A stretch of 64,000 nt of DNA from Bacillus_I endophytica_A (GCF_026790145.1 NZ_JALAMS010000015.1:186001-250000); one strand, 5' to 3'. Positions 41,271-51,081 are shown, numbered from the stretch's first letter. Notes: generated by a model not told the origin, from the sequence alone. Numbers and translations are program-made.

Positions 41271-42187
41271 TTTCTTACACCTTCTATTCCATCTTTCTTT
41301 CGTTTTACTTCCTGCTGAAAAATCCCTTCGACAGTGCCAGGTCCATTTCGATTTGAAAGAAGTACAAAACGGTCGATAATGCAAGCGTCTATTAGCGCTT
41401 TTAATGAAGGCCTTGTTGCCATATCTTTAACAGAGCTTCCATGAGCAGTTAAAATTAAGCTAACTCCTGCATGAACAGCTTCCAAAATAGCTTCTGTATC
41501 TTCTACTCGTCCAACTTCATCTACAATAAGAACGTTCGGACTCATTGAACGAATCAACATCATCATTCCTTCTGCTTTTGGACATGCATCAAGCACATCA
41601 ACCCGAGGGCCAAACGTATGCTGTGGCACTCCGTCAAGACAGCCTGCAATTTCCGATCGTTCATCTACAATCCCCACTTTTTGCGAAGGAATTCTTTTTC
41701 TTTCTACTCCTGTGCTAACAAGGCGGGCAAGATCTCTTAGCATGGTTGTTTTCCCAGATTGAGGAGCTCCAATAATGACTGTGTTTAACCATTTACGATC
41801 GTAAAGACTGTCGATTAGACTTTCTCCAATTCCAATTTTCTCACGTGCAATTCGAATGTTTAATGACGTAATATCACGAATTGCTTTTACTTTGCCATTC
41901 TCAGTAATGACCCGCCCCGCTAGTCCGACACGGTGTCCACCTTTTATTGTGATATAGCCCTTTTGTAACTCTTCTTCAAGCATGTACATCGATGATTGAC
42001 TAAGTTGACTAAGCATATATACGAAATCCTCTTTTACAGGTAATACGGAATAAAAAATAGGCTCGTCTTTTTTGATTAATTCAATAGGACGGTTAATCCT
42101 TAGCCGAATTTCTTGCACATCTTCATCTATATAGCGCCTGAGGAGCTCTACGACATGTTGAGGAAGTACACTTAAAACTGATTCCAT
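41267..42187 (-). CDS. spoIIIAA: SpoIIIAA, secretion-type ATPase
   Basis: 306 aa. Walker A VIIGAPQSGKTTMLRDLAR, Walker B LIVDEVGRVEDTEAI; related to type II/IV secretion ATPases. Powers the SpoIIIA-SpoIIQ channel in the mother cell. First gene of the operon, with a sigma-E-like promoter upstream. Confidence 0.95.
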   Translation of the reverse strand: MESVLSVLPQHVVELLRRYIDEDVQEIRLRINRPIELIKKDEPIFYSVLPVKEDFVYMLSQLSQSSMYMLEEELQKGYITIKGGHRVGLAGRVITENGKVKAIRDITSLNIRIAREKIGIGESLIDSLYDRKWLNTVIIGAPQSGKTTMLRDLARLVSTGVERKRIPSQKVGIVDERSEIAGCLDGVPQHTFGPRVDVLDACPKAEGMMMLIRSMSPNVLIVDEVGRVEDTEAILEAVHAGVSLILTAHGSSVKDMATRPSLKALIDACIIDRFVLLSNRNGPGTVEGIFQQEVKRKKDGIEGVRK

Positions 42188-42219
42188 CCTTAATCCCCTC
42201 GCCTACTTAGTTATTTTCA

Positions 42220-42247
42220 ATGTATGCAAGCTTGGCTATTTTAATGC
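42220..42247 (-). promoter_or_regulatory. sigma-E promoter of the spoIIIA operon
   Basis: On the minus strand GCATTAA (42241-42247), about 13 nt, then CATACATT (42220-42227), a perfect match to the sigma-E -10 consensus CATACANT. Located about 35 nt upstream of spoIIIAA, as expected for a mother-cell operon. Confidence 0.65.
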
Positions 42248-42254
42248 CAGAACG

Positions 42255-42536
42255 CTATTTGTAAATGCCAATAAAAATAAATGCTACTCCAAGGCCAATA
42301 AACACAAACTTTCCATATGAAAGCTGATCTGCGATGGAAAATAGACCAATTGAAATAGAGGCCAACATAACGAGCGGCCCAATTAAAGCTAATAAGCTGT
42401 TGATAAAAAGAGCTTTCTTGACATCGTTCCCAAAAAGAATAAGTACTGCTGCTGTTAGCTCAATAAATCCTGAGATAAAGCGCAAACACGCCATCGTAAT
42501 AATTGTTGTATCAAACATATTCCAAAAAGGCCTCAT
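42255..42536 (-). CDS. yqhV: YqhV family membrane protein
   Basis: 93 aa with three hydrophobic helices (ITMACLRFISGFIELTAAVL, ALIGPLVMLASISIGLF, FVFIGLGVAFIFIGIY). It matches DUF2619/YqhV in length and place between efp and spoIIIAA. Unknown function; possibly sporulation-linked by position. Confidence 0.85.
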   Translation of the reverse strand: MRPFWNMFDTTIITMACLRFISGFIELTAAVLILFGNDVKKALFINSLLALIGPLVMLASISIGLFSIADQLSYGKFVFIGLGVAFIFIGIYK

Positions 42537-42610
42537 CTGTTCACTTCTCCTCGCCTAAGAGCAAAATATTAGTACAACCTATGCTTTTTTTTGACTTTTA
42601 TGCACAAAAA

Positions 42611-42641
42611 AAAGCAAGAGCCTAATAGGCCCTTGCTTTTT
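42611..42641 (-). terminator. efp terminator
   Basis: AAAGCAAGaGCC-taata-GGCcCTTGCTTTTT just downstream of efp. Confidence 0.85.
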
Positions 42642-42649
42642 AATTTCAA

Positions 42650-43207
42650 TTAAGCACGTGATACGTAACTTCCATCGCTTGTATTAACAACAAGAACGTC
42701 TCCTTGGTTTACGAAGAATGGAACTTGAACAACTAAACCTGTTTCAACTGTTGCAGGTTTTGTTCCACCTGAAGCCGTATCTCCTTTAATACCTGGTTCT
42801 GTTTCTGTTACTGTTAGCTCAACGCTATTTGGAAGCTCAACACCTAATGTTTCGCTTTCATACATCATAATGCTTACTTCCATGTTTTCTTTTAAGAACT
42901 TAAGCTCATATTCAATTTGAACTTCCGGAAGTTCAATTTGATCATATGTGTTTGTATCCATGAATACGTGTTGATCACCATTTGCATATAGATACTGCAT
43001 TTTGCGATTATCGATTCGTGCTTTGTTTACTTTTTCACCTGCACGGAATGTTTTCTCTTGGACAGCTCCTGTACGAAGGTTACGAAGTTTAGAGCGAACA
43101 AATGCAGCTCCTTTTCCTGGCTTAACGTGCTGGAACTCCATTACTTGCCAAATTCCTCCGTCTACTTCGATTGTTAACCCTGTACGAAAATCATTTACTG
43201 AAACCAT
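42650..43207 (-). CDS. efp: elongation factor P
   Basis: 185 aa with three beta-barrel domains. The domain I tip has PGKGAAFVRSK, with the Lys that is post-translationally modified in bacilli; the C-terminal signature is GDTASGGTKPATVETG. It relieves ribosome stalling at polyproline stretches. 24 nt after the dipeptidase gene, in the conserved aroQ-yqhT-efp order. Confidence 0.97.
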   Translation of the reverse strand: MVSVNDFRTGLTIEVDGGIWQVMEFQHVKPGKGAAFVRSKLRNLRTGAVQEKTFRAGEKVNKARIDNRKMQYLYANGDQHVFMDTNTYDQIELPEVQIEYELKFLKENMEVSIMMYESETLGVELPNSVELTVTETEPGIKGDTASGGTKPATVETGLVVQVPFFVNQGDVLVVNTSDGSYVSRA

Positions 43208-43230
43208 CTAATAGTCCTCCTAGTTTACCT

Positions 43231-44295
43231 TTATAAAATAATAAGTTCTTTTGGGGCATATGTTAAATTTTCATTGCCTTCATCTGTTATGAGCAAATCA
43301 TCTTCAATTCGAACGCCGCCTACATTTGGTATGTAAATACCAGGCTCAACGGTTACAACCATACCAGGCTCTAGTACAGTATCAGAACGAGTTGAAAGAG
43401 CGGGACCTTCATGAACTTCAAGACCAATTCCATGGCCTGTGGAGTGCCCAAAGTATTCCCCATATCCATGTTCTATAATATAGTCACGCGATAAGGCATC
43501 GGCTTGAACTCCTGTAATACCTTTTTTAATACCGTCAACGCCACGCAACTGCGCCTTTAGAACGATGTCATAAATGTTCTTCAATTCATCACTAACGTCG
43601 CCAACAGCAACTGTTCTTGTAATATCTGAACAATACCCTTTATAGTACGCACCAAAATCAAGCGTTACAAGCTCGCCTTCCTTAATCACTTTTTCGCTAG
43701 CAGCTCCATGTGGTAAAGCGCTTCTATACCCTGAAGCAACTATTGTATCAAATGAAGAAGACGCTGCGCCATGTTTTCTCATATAAAATTCAAGCTCATT
43801 TGAAACCTCAAGCTCCGTTACACCGGGTTTGATGTACGATAAAATATGATTAAAAGCTTCGTCTGTTAACTTGGTAGCTTCCTTTAATATCTTAATCTCT
43901 TCACTAGTCTTAATCAAGCGTAAGTTTTCTACAAGACCTGAGACAGGAACAAGTTGGGCCGAGATTTCCTTTTGGTATGTGGAGAAGTCAGCGTACGTAA
44001 TTGCATGTTCTTCAAATCCTAGCGCTTCGATTCCTAACTGTTCAACGACAGAAGCAATTTCTTTTGCAATTGGTCCAGTATGTTTGACAATTTCAAATCC
44101 TTCTGTTTGCTTTGTTGCTTGTTCTATGTAGCGAAAGTCTGTAATAAAGACGGCTTTTTCTTTTGAAATGACAACAACTCCAGCACTTCCCGTAAAGTTT
44201 GTCATGTAACGACGATTGTATTTACTTGTGATAAGAAGACCGTCAATTCCTCTTTGTTCAAAGCTTCCACGAAGTTTTACTAGTTTTTCTGACAT
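43231..44295 (-). CDS. yqhT: M24 family Xaa-Pro dipeptidase (YqhT)
   Basis: 354 aa. N-terminal creatinase-like domain (residues 1-125) and C-terminal pita-bread fold with the five metal ligands visible in LDFGAYYKGYCSDITRTV, HSTGHGIGLEVHEGP, EPGIYIPN and RIEDDLLIT. Hydrolyses dipeptides with C-terminal proline. Next to efp, which deals with polyproline synthesis. Confidence 0.93.
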   Translation of the reverse strand: MSEKLVKLRGSFEQRGIDGLLITSKYNRRYMTNFTGSAGVVVISKEKAVFITDFRYIEQATKQTEGFEIVKHTGPIAKEIASVVEQLGIEALGFEEHAITYADFSTYQKEISAQLVPVSGLVENLRLIKTSEEIKILKEATKLTDEAFNHILSYIKPGVTELEVSNELEFYMRKHGAASSSFDTIVASGYRSALPHGAASEKVIKEGELVTLDFGAYYKGYCSDITRTVAVGDVSDELKNIYDIVLKAQLRGVDGIKKGITGVQADALSRDYIIEHGYGEYFGHSTGHGIGLEVHEGPALSTRSDTVLEPGMVVTVEPGIYIPNVGGVRIEDDLLITDEGNENLTYAPKELIIL

Positions 44296-44296
44296 G

Positions 44297-44740
44297 CTAT
44301 TCCTTCCCTTCCGCGATATTCTTTAAAGCATTAATTCCCATTTCATATCCAAACAATCCAAACCCAACGATCTGACCTGCACTTACTGGTGCAATAACAG
44401 AGGTATGGCGGAATTCTTCTCTTGCATGAACATTTGAAATATGAACTTCTACAACCGGAATGTTAAGGCTTGCAATACAATCGCGAATCGCATAGCTATA
44501 ATGAGTGAAAGCACCCGGGTTTAGGAGTACTCCATCACATGTTTCATTTGCTTTGTACATAGCATCAATAATTACACCTTCATGGTTGGATTGAAGAAAA
44601 TCCAGAGAAAGGTCGAGAGCTTCCCCTTTTGTTTTTAAGCTGTTTTCTAAATCTACAAGCGTTGTACTTCCGTAAATTTCAGGCTCGCGCTTCCCTAAAT
44701 AGTTTAAATTTGGTCCATTTATAACTAAGAATTGTTTCAT
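44297..44740 (-). CDS. aroQ: type II 3-dehydroquinate dehydratase
   Basis: 147 aa. The signature GPNLNYLGKREPEIYG contains the catalytic Tyr and Arg loop; further NPGAFTHYSYAIRDCI and EVHISNVHAREEFRH with the catalytic His. Third step of the shikimate pathway. The start at MKQFLVING is chosen over an ATG seven codons upstream because AGGGAGAG sits just before it. B. subtilis YqhS is the same gene. Confidence 0.95.
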   Translation of the reverse strand: MKQFLVINGPNLNYLGKREPEIYGSTTLVDLENSLKTKGEALDLSLDFLQSNHEGVIIDAMYKANETCDGVLLNPGAFTHYSYAIRDCIASLNIPVVEVHISNVHAREEFRHTSVIAPVSAGQIVGFGLFGYEMGINALKNIAEGKE

Positions 44741-44807
44741 AGCACTCTCCCTTTGCTTCAAAAAATTCCGTTCTTTCTTTATCTTATCATAAAGAAGGCG
44801 CTATAGC

Positions 44808-45293
44808 TTATGAGGAAGCACTAATTCGTCGCAATTCAGATTCTTCATACGAAATAGAATACCCAATAAAAATTCCATAGAGCAAGTAAAAACAAAAAGA
44901 TGTAATGATGGTATCTTTACTAAGGTCTGTAATCTCTTTTAAATTTGGAAAAATCGGATTTAACAGAAAGAAAACAAAGCCCCAAAGTATAATACCATAT
45001 GCCGCCCCAACCCACATGCTTTCAAATTTTCGTAGTAGTGCATAGTAAATAAGTGCAACAGGAATAGAAATAATGGCAAGGAGAATAATTCCAATAATAT
45101 GTCCAATGATGTGATGTTTCCATTCTCCAAATGTCCAAGGCTCTAAAATAAGATTTGCTCGAATTTCACTCAAATTTAACACATATGCAATGTAGCTTAA
45201 AATACCAAACAAAACTCCTGCCGAAATACCAATCACAATCGCTTTATTCATAAAAGAAGGAAGCTTTTCTTTTTTCTCTTGATTTTTTTCCAT
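44808..45293 (-). CDS. yqhR: YqhR family membrane protein
   Basis: 161 aa with four hydrophobic helices and a conserved loop LILEPWTFGEWKHHIIGHII, as in YqhR. Charged N-terminus EKNQEKKEKL. Function unknown. Divergent from yqhQ across a 250-bp gap that is AT-rich and shows no gene. Confidence 0.85.
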   Translation of the reverse strand: MEKNQEKKEKLPSFMNKAIVIGISAGVLFGILSYIAYVLNLSEIRANLILEPWTFGEWKHHIIGHIIGIILLAIISIPVALIYYALLRKFESMWVGAAYGIILWGFVFFLLNPIFPNLKEITDLSKDTIITSFCFYLLYGIFIGYSISYEESELRRISASS

Positions 45294-45544
45294 CTTTTCT
45301 CACCTCACTAATTTTAGTATAATCTTTTTACCTAGATTCTATTTGCCTTTATATTGTTTGTTAGTTTTAGTCTAATTATCATAAAATTTGTCTAAACTAG
45401 AGAATATACAACAACCTAGAGGTTTCTTGCCTTTTCTTGTAGAATATAAATGACACAAAGAAAAAAGAAATTTGAATGAACTGTTCTTTACTGAAATAAT
45501 TTAGTTAATACACAATTCATTAGTTAGGTTGGTGTTTGTACATC

Positions 45545-46486
45545 ATGGCTCAAAATTCAAAACCCGTTTACGGTGGGCAGGCTGTTGTGGAAGGTGTTAT
45601 GTTTGGTGGTAAAACCTCGTGCGTTACGGCTATCCGCCGAAAAGATCAAAGCATCGATTTCTTTGAAGCTCCCCGTAAATCATCACCATTTCTGAAAAAA
45701 ATTAAAAAGGTTCCTTTTCTTCGCGGTATTGCGGCTATTGTTGAAGCTACAGCGAACGGTTCTAAACATCTCAATTTTTCATCAGATCGCTTTGATCTTG
45801 ATCCTAGTGAAGATGAAAAACTGAAAGAGAAAAAAGAATCAAAGCTAACTATGATTCTTGGCGTGGCTGTTATAGGCGTTCTCTCTTTTATCATTGGTAA
45901 AGTGTTAATGACACTTGTTCCCGTATTTTTAGCAGAACTAACAAGGCCCATTTTTTCTTCAGATGTGGCACAGATAGTTGTTGAATCTTTCTTCAAATTT
46001 TTATTGATTATCTGCTATATTTTCTTAATCTCGCAAACGCCGCTTATAAAACGAGTATTTCAGTATCACGGGGCGGAACATAAGGTTATTAATGCGTACG
46101 AAAAGGGAATAGAGTTAACAATAGAAGGTGTACAGTCCCAGTCCCGTCTTCATTACAGATGCGGAAGTAGTTTTATTCTATTTACTGTTATTGTTGGTAT
46201 GTTCGTTTATTTACTAGTTCCAACTGATCCACTTTGGGTAAGGATTGTAAATCGCCTCGCTCTTATCCCCGTTGTTCTTGGTCTTTCTTTTGAAGTATTG
46301 CAATTAACAAACAAACTAAGCTCTTTCCCTGTTCTAAAATATTTAGGTTACCCAGGGTTATGGCTTCAGCTCTTAACAACGAAAGAACCAAAAGACGATC
46401 AAGTAGAAGTTGCGATTGCTTCTTTCTCACGCCTACTTGCTCTTGAAGAAAAAAAAGCCGGAACAACCCAAAATAAAGTTGTGTAA
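45545..46486 (+). CDS. yqhQ: DUF1385 membrane protein YqhQ
   Basis: About 313 aa with the DUF1385 marks: VYGGQAVVEGVMFGGKTS near the N-terminus, the metal-protease-like HGAEHKVINAYEKG, RCGSSFILFTV and five membrane helices. The His-Glu-His cluster hints at metal binding. B. subtilis yqhQ is next to yqhP as here. Cellular role not settled. Confidence 0.88.
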   Translation: MAQNSKPVYGGQAVVEGVMFGGKTSCVTAIRRKDQSIDFFEAPRKSSPFLKKIKKVPFLRGIAAIVEATANGSKHLNFSSDRFDLDPSEDEKLKEKKESKLTMILGVAVIGVLSFIIGKVLMTLVPVFLAELTRPIFSSDVAQIVVESFFKFLLIICYIFLISQTPLIKRVFQYHGAEHKVINAYEKGIELTIEGVQSQSRLHYRCGSSFILFTVIVGMFVYLLVPTDPLWVRIVNRLALIPVVLGLSFEVLQLTNKLSSFPVLKYLGYPGLWLQLLTTKEPKDDQVEVAIASFSRLLALEEKKAGTTQNKVV

Positions 46487-46533
46487 AACTTTTTTACAAT
46501 AAATAGTGTACATCTTTGGTGGAGGTGAAGATA

Positions 46534-46956
46534 ATGAGACGTTCTTTTGTTACGTATGTTGTGTACGCCGTCATTACACTTGGGGTAGTTGGTTTTCTGT
46601 ATACAATTTTGTTTGAACCAGGGAGTCTCTTACGCTCTATCGGAACAATCTTTTTCTTCTTGATTATTTTTTATCTCGTATATCGCTTTGTTTTAGGCCG
46701 TCGTCAGCCCTCCAGTTCTCCGTATGATCGAAAATACGCTCAAGCCGTAAAGCAGTCAAAATCTCGTTTGAGAGCGCGAGAAAAAGCTAAAGTTAAGCCA
46801 AAAAAGCGTATGATTAAAAATCCAAAAATCACGCCTATTCAAGGTAAAGCCAAAAATCTTGGTCAGTCTTTTACGAAAGAACGAAAACGTAGCTCAAGTC
46901 ACTTAACGGTCATCGAAGGTAAAAAAGGTAAAAAGAAAAACAGAGCTCTTTTCTAA
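46534..46956 (+). CDS. yqhP: YqhP family protein (SA1362-like)
   Basis: 140 aa. Two membrane helices (VTYVVYAVITLGVVGFLYTI and SIGTIFFFLIIFYLVYRFV) then a very basic tail (KQSKSRLRAREKAKVKPKKR). GGAGGTG six nt before MRRSF sets the start. Function unknown; the basic tail may bind phospholipid or nucleic acid. Confidence 0.85.
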   Translation: MRRSFVTYVVYAVITLGVVGFLYTILFEPGSLLRSIGTIFFFLIIFYLVYRFVLGRRQPSSSPYDRKYAQAVKQSKSRLRAREKAKVKPKKRMIKNPKITPIQGKAKNLGQSFTKERKRSSSHLTVIEGKKGKKKNRALF

Positions 46957-46958
46957 TA

Positions 46959-46992
46959 AAAAAACCAGGTGACAGCTGTCACCTGGTTTTTT
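46959..46992. terminator. bidirectional terminator between yqhP and yqhO
   Basis: Perfect palindrome AAAAAACCAGGTGACAG / CTGTCACCTGGTTTTTT between convergent genes. Confidence 0.92.
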
Positions 46993-47875
46993 AATATGTC
47001 CACGTTTTCAAAAAGGCATTTGCACGCTCTCTGCCTAAAGAAATCAATTCTTCTTTTTTTTCTTCTGTTAACCCAAATTCCGTTGTAAGCGTGGAATCAA
47101 CCGGCAGAAAAATAATATCTCGTTCATGCTTTTTAGAAATATGTCTAGCATCATGTGCATTTTTCATCGTATCAAAAAGAGCACCAAATAAGTCAATTGC
47201 ATTATGGATTTCAGCTGACTGCACACTATCTTCAGGAGAGCTAAACTTCACTCCTAGAACAGGACGTACTTTTGGTTGATCTCGTTTTTGAAACAGCCAC
47301 ATTGGAAAATTACTTAGCACTCCACCGTCTACAATTATTTTGACTCCTGAGTTTGCTTTTAGCTTTACAGGTTCAAAAAAGTAAGGTAAGCTACAGCTCA
47401 TTCTCACAGCTTTAGCTACAGAAAATTTCTCAGGGTTAATTCCGTAGCTTGGCAAGTCATCTGGAATTACGACAATCTTTCCATCCGTAATATCTGAAGC
47501 AATAATACGTAAAGCATGTTTTGGCACATCTCCAAATGAATATATTCCTCTTGCTTTTAACTTTTCCTCTATCCAAAGTTCAAGGCGATCTCCTTTATAT
47601 AAACCAAGGCGCCAATATAAAAGAAGCCATTTCCCCCACTTTGCAGGCAAAAGAGAGGCTCTGCTGTCTAACAAATCACTGAGCTCCATTTCTTCTAACA
47701 TTTTTTGTATATCTCTACTTGTATAGCCTGCAACAATAAAAGCAGAAATAATTGCTCCTGCGCTCGTTCCTGCCAACCTGCGATAAATAAGTCCTTTGTT
47801 TTCCACTGCTTGAAGAGCTCCCACAAGTGCAAACCCTTTAATACCGCCTCCTGCAAAAACGCCGTCTATGTACAA
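46991..47875 (-). CDS. yqhO: patatin-like phospholipase YqhO
   Basis: 294 aa. Oxyanion loop GGGIKGFALVGAL, nucleophile Ser in LAGTSAGAIISAF and catalytic Asp in IVDGGVLSNFPMW, so the Ser-Asp dyad is intact. RssA-type single-domain patatin, probably a cytoplasmic lipid acyl hydrolase. Confidence 0.92.
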   Translation of the reverse strand: MYIDGVFAGGGIKGFALVGALQAVENKGLIYRRLAGTSAGAIISAFIVAGYTSRDIQKMLEEMELSDLLDSRASLLPAKWGKWLLLYWRLGLYKGDRLELWIEEKLKARGIYSFGDVPKHALRIIASDITDGKIVVIPDDLPSYGINPEKFSVAKAVRMSCSLPYFFEPVKLKANSGVKIIVDGGVLSNFPMWLFQKRDQPKVRPVLGVKFSSPEDSVQSAEIHNAIDLFGALFDTMKNAHDARHISKKHERDIIFLPVDSTLTTEFGLTEEKKEELISLGRERANAFLKTWTY

Positions 47876-47956
47876 GGTTTCACCCCTTCAAAATCCGCCT
47901 TTTTACATTTTTAATCGCACCTTTCTTTCTTTATGCACGTCTTTATAAAAACAATA

Positions 47957-47990
47957 AAAAAACGTTAAGCACTTGGTGCTTAACGTTTCT
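47957..47990. terminator. mntR terminator
   Basis: AAACGTTAAGCAC-ttg-GTGCTTAACGTTT directly after mntR, with A-rich sequence on the left serving as a T tract on the minus strand. Confidence 0.85.
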
Positions 47991-47994
47991 ATAT

Positions 47995-48414
47995 TTATTG
48001 TTCACTTTTACGCTGTGTTGCACGAAGAGCTTCAACACGCGCTTCATTTTCTTCAAAATATTGAACGAGATCACCAATACGATCAATTGAATTCCAGCTT
48101 AAATGATGCTCAATTCCTTCAACATCCTCATAAATATTCTCTTCATCAACACCAATGATTCGAAGTAATTGCTCAAGCAATTCATGGCGATATACGAGAC
48201 GCTTCCCAATTTTTTGGCCTTTTGCTGTTAAAATTAAGCCGCGATATTTCTCATAAATTAAATATTCGTCTTTATCAAGCTTTTGAACCATTTTTGTTAC
48301 TGAGGAGGGATGAACAGCCAAGGCTTCTGCAATATCCGATACTCGGGCATACCCTTTGTCTTCAATTAGCATATAAATTTGTTCAATATAATCTTCCATA
48401 CTTGGCGTTGGCAT
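47995..48414 (-). CDS. mntR: manganese-dependent transcriptional regulator MntR
   Basis: 139 aa DtxR-family repressor. Metal ligands Asp8 and Glu11 (PSMEDYIEQIY), His77 (YRHELLEQL) and the DVEGIEHHLSW cluster match B. subtilis MntR, allowing for one residue offset. With Mn(II) it represses mntH and mntABC. Preceded by GGAGAAG. Confidence 0.95.
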   Translation of the reverse strand: MPTPSMEDYIEQIYMLIEDKGYARVSDIAEALAVHPSSVTKMVQKLDKDEYLIYEKYRGLILTAKGQKIGKRLVYRHELLEQLLRIIGVDEENIYEDVEGIEHHLSWNSIDRIGDLVQYFEENEARVEALRATQRKSEQ

Positions 48415-48506
48415 AACTTCTCCTCCATTATTTCCATTTGTTTTATGTAAAACTGCATTTAAATTTTACTATACAATAACCTTAAAAACAAGCAACGACA
48501 ATAGCA

Positions 48507-48538
48507 AATCAACCGAGGAGAGAGCCCCGGTTGATTTA
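48507..48538. terminator. nrdJ terminator-like hairpin
   Basis: AAATCAACCGaGG-agagag-CCcCGGTTGATTT downstream of nrdJ; strong stem but a weak T tract on the minus strand. Confidence 0.6.
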
Positions 48539-48549
48539 CGTTGTTTTCT

Positions 48550-51081
48550 TTATAGGCCACATTTTAACTGAGCGTTACAATTTGTGCATGTATTACAACC
48601 GCCAAGTTCCTCAACGATTCCCTCACGACAAACTGGGCACGTATCTCCAACTTCAGAGCCATACGTTACTTCCTCAGCTTCCTTTGTTTTTTGTACAGAA
48701 ACTTTTGTCTCAGTTTCTTCTTCAAACGAGTTATCTTCTGCTTTTAAAGAAAGAACTTGAGCGTCGCGACTTCCGTCTACATATACTGTACCGCCCTTTG
48801 CTCCACCTTTATATAAACGCTCGTATACTTTTTGAACTTGTTCAACTGTATAACCGCGTGGTGCATTAACCGTTTTACTTATTGAACTGTCAACCCAACG
48901 CTGAATGACACACTGTACGTCAGCATGTGCTTCAGGTGAAAGACTCATTGCAGATACAAACCAGTGTGGCAATTTATTTTCGTCAGCTTCAGGATGTGCA
49001 TCAAGATACTCCTGAACGATATCTGCTTTTACTTCAATAAACTTACCAAGGCGTCCACTTCTAAAGTAAGAGAAAGAGAAATATGGCTCAAGACCTGTTG
49101 ATACACCGACCATTGTTCCTGTGCTTCCTGTTGGAGCAACAGTTAGAAGATGCGAGTTGCGGATTCCATGCTCTTTTACGCTATCTAAAATATCAGCAGG
49201 CATCTTGCTCATATAACCTGTTCTTGTAAAGTTTTCTCTGAGTTCTTGCGTTTCTTCCTCATTTTCCCCAACAAGGAATGGAAAGCTCCCTTTTTCTTTG
49301 GCAAGCTCTACAGAAGCACGGTAAGCTGTTGTTGCAATTGTTTCAAAAACACGATTAACAAGCTCATTTCCTTCTTTTGAACCGTACTCTGTTTCACAAT
49401 AAATAAGTAAATCATGAAGTCCCATTACGCCAAGACCAACACGTCGTTCCCCAAGGGCTTGCTTACGATTTGGCTCAAGGAAGTAAGGAGTAGCGTCGAT
49501 TACATTATCTTGCATGCGCACGCCTACTTCTACAGTTCTTTTTAACTTCTCAAAATCTACTGTTTTATTCTTTTTATCCGCCATTTGTGCTAAGTTCACA
49601 GCAGCTAAGTTACAAACACTATATGGTGCAAGAGGCTGCTCACCGCAAGGGTTTGTAGCTACAACTTGTTGACCATATGCACTTGCATTTGTCATATCAT
49701 TAGCATTATCAATGAAGAAAACACCAGGTTCTGCTGAATATGTTGCACAAATGTTAATCAAATTCCAAAGCTCTTTTGCTTTGATTTTACGATATGTGCG
49801 TACACTGTATCCTTGTTCTTTCCATTTACGTACGTCTCCAACTTCATGCCAGTTTTCATTGTAGGCATTCATTTCTTCTTCTGAATAAGCCTCAACGTCT
49901 GGGAAACGAAGTTCATACTCTGTATCGTTTTCAACAGCTTCCATGAATTCTTTTGTTAAACAAACAGAAATGTTTGCTCCTGTTAGAAACTCAGCATTAT
50001 GAACGCTGTATGTTCCACCTGCAGCTAATTTCTCTTTTGCATCTTCAATCACTTTTGCAGGAAATCCACCTTGTCCAGGAATGTTTTCATAATTTAAGAT
50101 GCCTTGATACATGTCACGCTCATTTGCTGTAAATGGTGTAAACTTCAGCTTGTCCCCCGCCGCTTTTTTAATTCCTTCATCTTTTGTTGTTTGAATTAAG
50201 AAGCGTAAAATACGTGGATTTTGCATTTTAGAAATAATGAATTCCACAATATCTGGGTGCCAGTCAGCAAGCATAATCATTTGCGCTCCACGACGAGATC
50301 CACCTTGTTCAACAAGATGGGTTAGCTTTGCAATATCATCTAACCATGATACAGATCCGCTTGATTTTCCGTTGACGCCTCTAGCAAGTGTGTTGCGTGG
50401 GCGAAGAGTAGAGCCATTTGTGCCAACTCCTCCACCTCTGCTCATAATTTCCATCACTTGCTTGCGATGTTCTGAAATTCCTTCGCGTGAATCTTTTACA
50501 TATGGCATAACATAGCAATTGAAGTATGTAACATCTGTGTTAGCCCCTGCTCCATACAATACGCGTCCTGCCGGTACAAAATTTGTACTTTTTAATTCTT
50601 CATAAAAAGCTTGAAACCATTTTTGGCGCTTCTCTTCTGTTTTCTCTGATGAAGAAAGACCAACTGCATTTCGTTTAGCAATTTGCTCATAAAAAATTTC
50701 AAGCGGCTTTTCCATTACGTCTAGTGAACGTTCAACAATTCCAGTTTGAACTTCAAGCTCGTCCGTTAAAGAACCGCGAAATTCTTCTTCAATCCATACT
50801 TTTGCTGTTTTTTTCTCCCAGTTAATAGAACGAATAAATCCTAGACCGCGCGCAGGGAATTTAGGATCGTCTTTGACTGTTAATACAACGAAGTCTCCCT
50901 CTGTTAACGTCACCTTTTTCGTATCTTTGAACGAATATCTGTCAAGCATTACAAGTCTTGACACGCCTTTATGAGTCATATTCATATCTGCTGTAATTTC
51001 ATGCACTTGAGGAAATAAACCAATATCCTTATTTAATTTCTCAATGTTCACTTTTGGTTCCTCGTTTAGAACAACAGTCAT
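48550..51081 (-). CDS. nrdJ: vitamin B12-dependent (class II) ribonucleotide reductase
   Basis: 843 aa. Class II signatures: TYFNCYVMPYVKDSREGISE, SRGGGVGTNGSTLRPR, ATNPCGEQPLAPYSVCNLAA with active-site Cys, VAPTGSTGTMVGVSTGLEP. The C-terminus CPVCREGIVEELGGC...CTNCNAQLKCGL is a zinc-binding and redox-Cys tail. It makes dNTPs using adenosylcobalamin without oxygen. MTVVLNEE is taken as the start since GAGGGAGA is 7-8 nt upstream. The gene lies between mntR and lipM, an insertion compared with B. subtilis, and has two NrdR boxes. Confidence 0.95.
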   Translation of the reverse strand: MTVVLNEEPKVNIEKLNKDIGLFPQVHEITADMNMTHKGVSRLVMLDRYSFKDTKKVTLTEGDFVVLTVKDDPKFPARGLGFIRSINWEKKTAKVWIEEEFRGSLTDELEVQTGIVERSLDVMEKPLEIFYEQIAKRNAVGLSSSEKTEEKRQKWFQAFYEELKSTNFVPAGRVLYGAGANTDVTYFNCYVMPYVKDSREGISEHRKQVMEIMSRGGGVGTNGSTLRPRNTLARGVNGKSSGSVSWLDDIAKLTHLVEQGGSRRGAQMIMLADWHPDIVEFIISKMQNPRILRFLIQTTKDEGIKKAAGDKLKFTPFTANERDMYQGILNYENIPGQGGFPAKVIEDAKEKLAAGGTYSVHNAEFLTGANISVCLTKEFMEAVENDTEYELRFPDVEAYSEEEMNAYNENWHEVGDVRKWKEQGYSVRTYRKIKAKELWNLINICATYSAEPGVFFIDNANDMTNASAYGQQVVATNPCGEQPLAPYSVCNLAAVNLAQMADKKNKTVDFEKLKRTVEVGVRMQDNVIDATPYFLEPNRKQALGERRVGLGVMGLHDLLIYCETEYGSKEGNELVNRVFETIATTAYRASVELAKEKGSFPFLVGENEEETQELRENFTRTGYMSKMPADILDSVKEHGIRNSHLLTVAPTGSTGTMVGVSTGLEPYFSFSYFRSGRLGKFIEVKADIVQEYLDAHPEADENKLPHWFVSAMSLSPEAHADVQCVIQRWVDSSISKTVNAPRGYTVEQVQKVYERLYKGGAKGGTVYVDGSRDAQVLSLKAEDNSFEEETETKVSVQKTKEAEEVTYGSEVGDTCPVCREGIVEELGGCNTCTNCNAQLKCGL

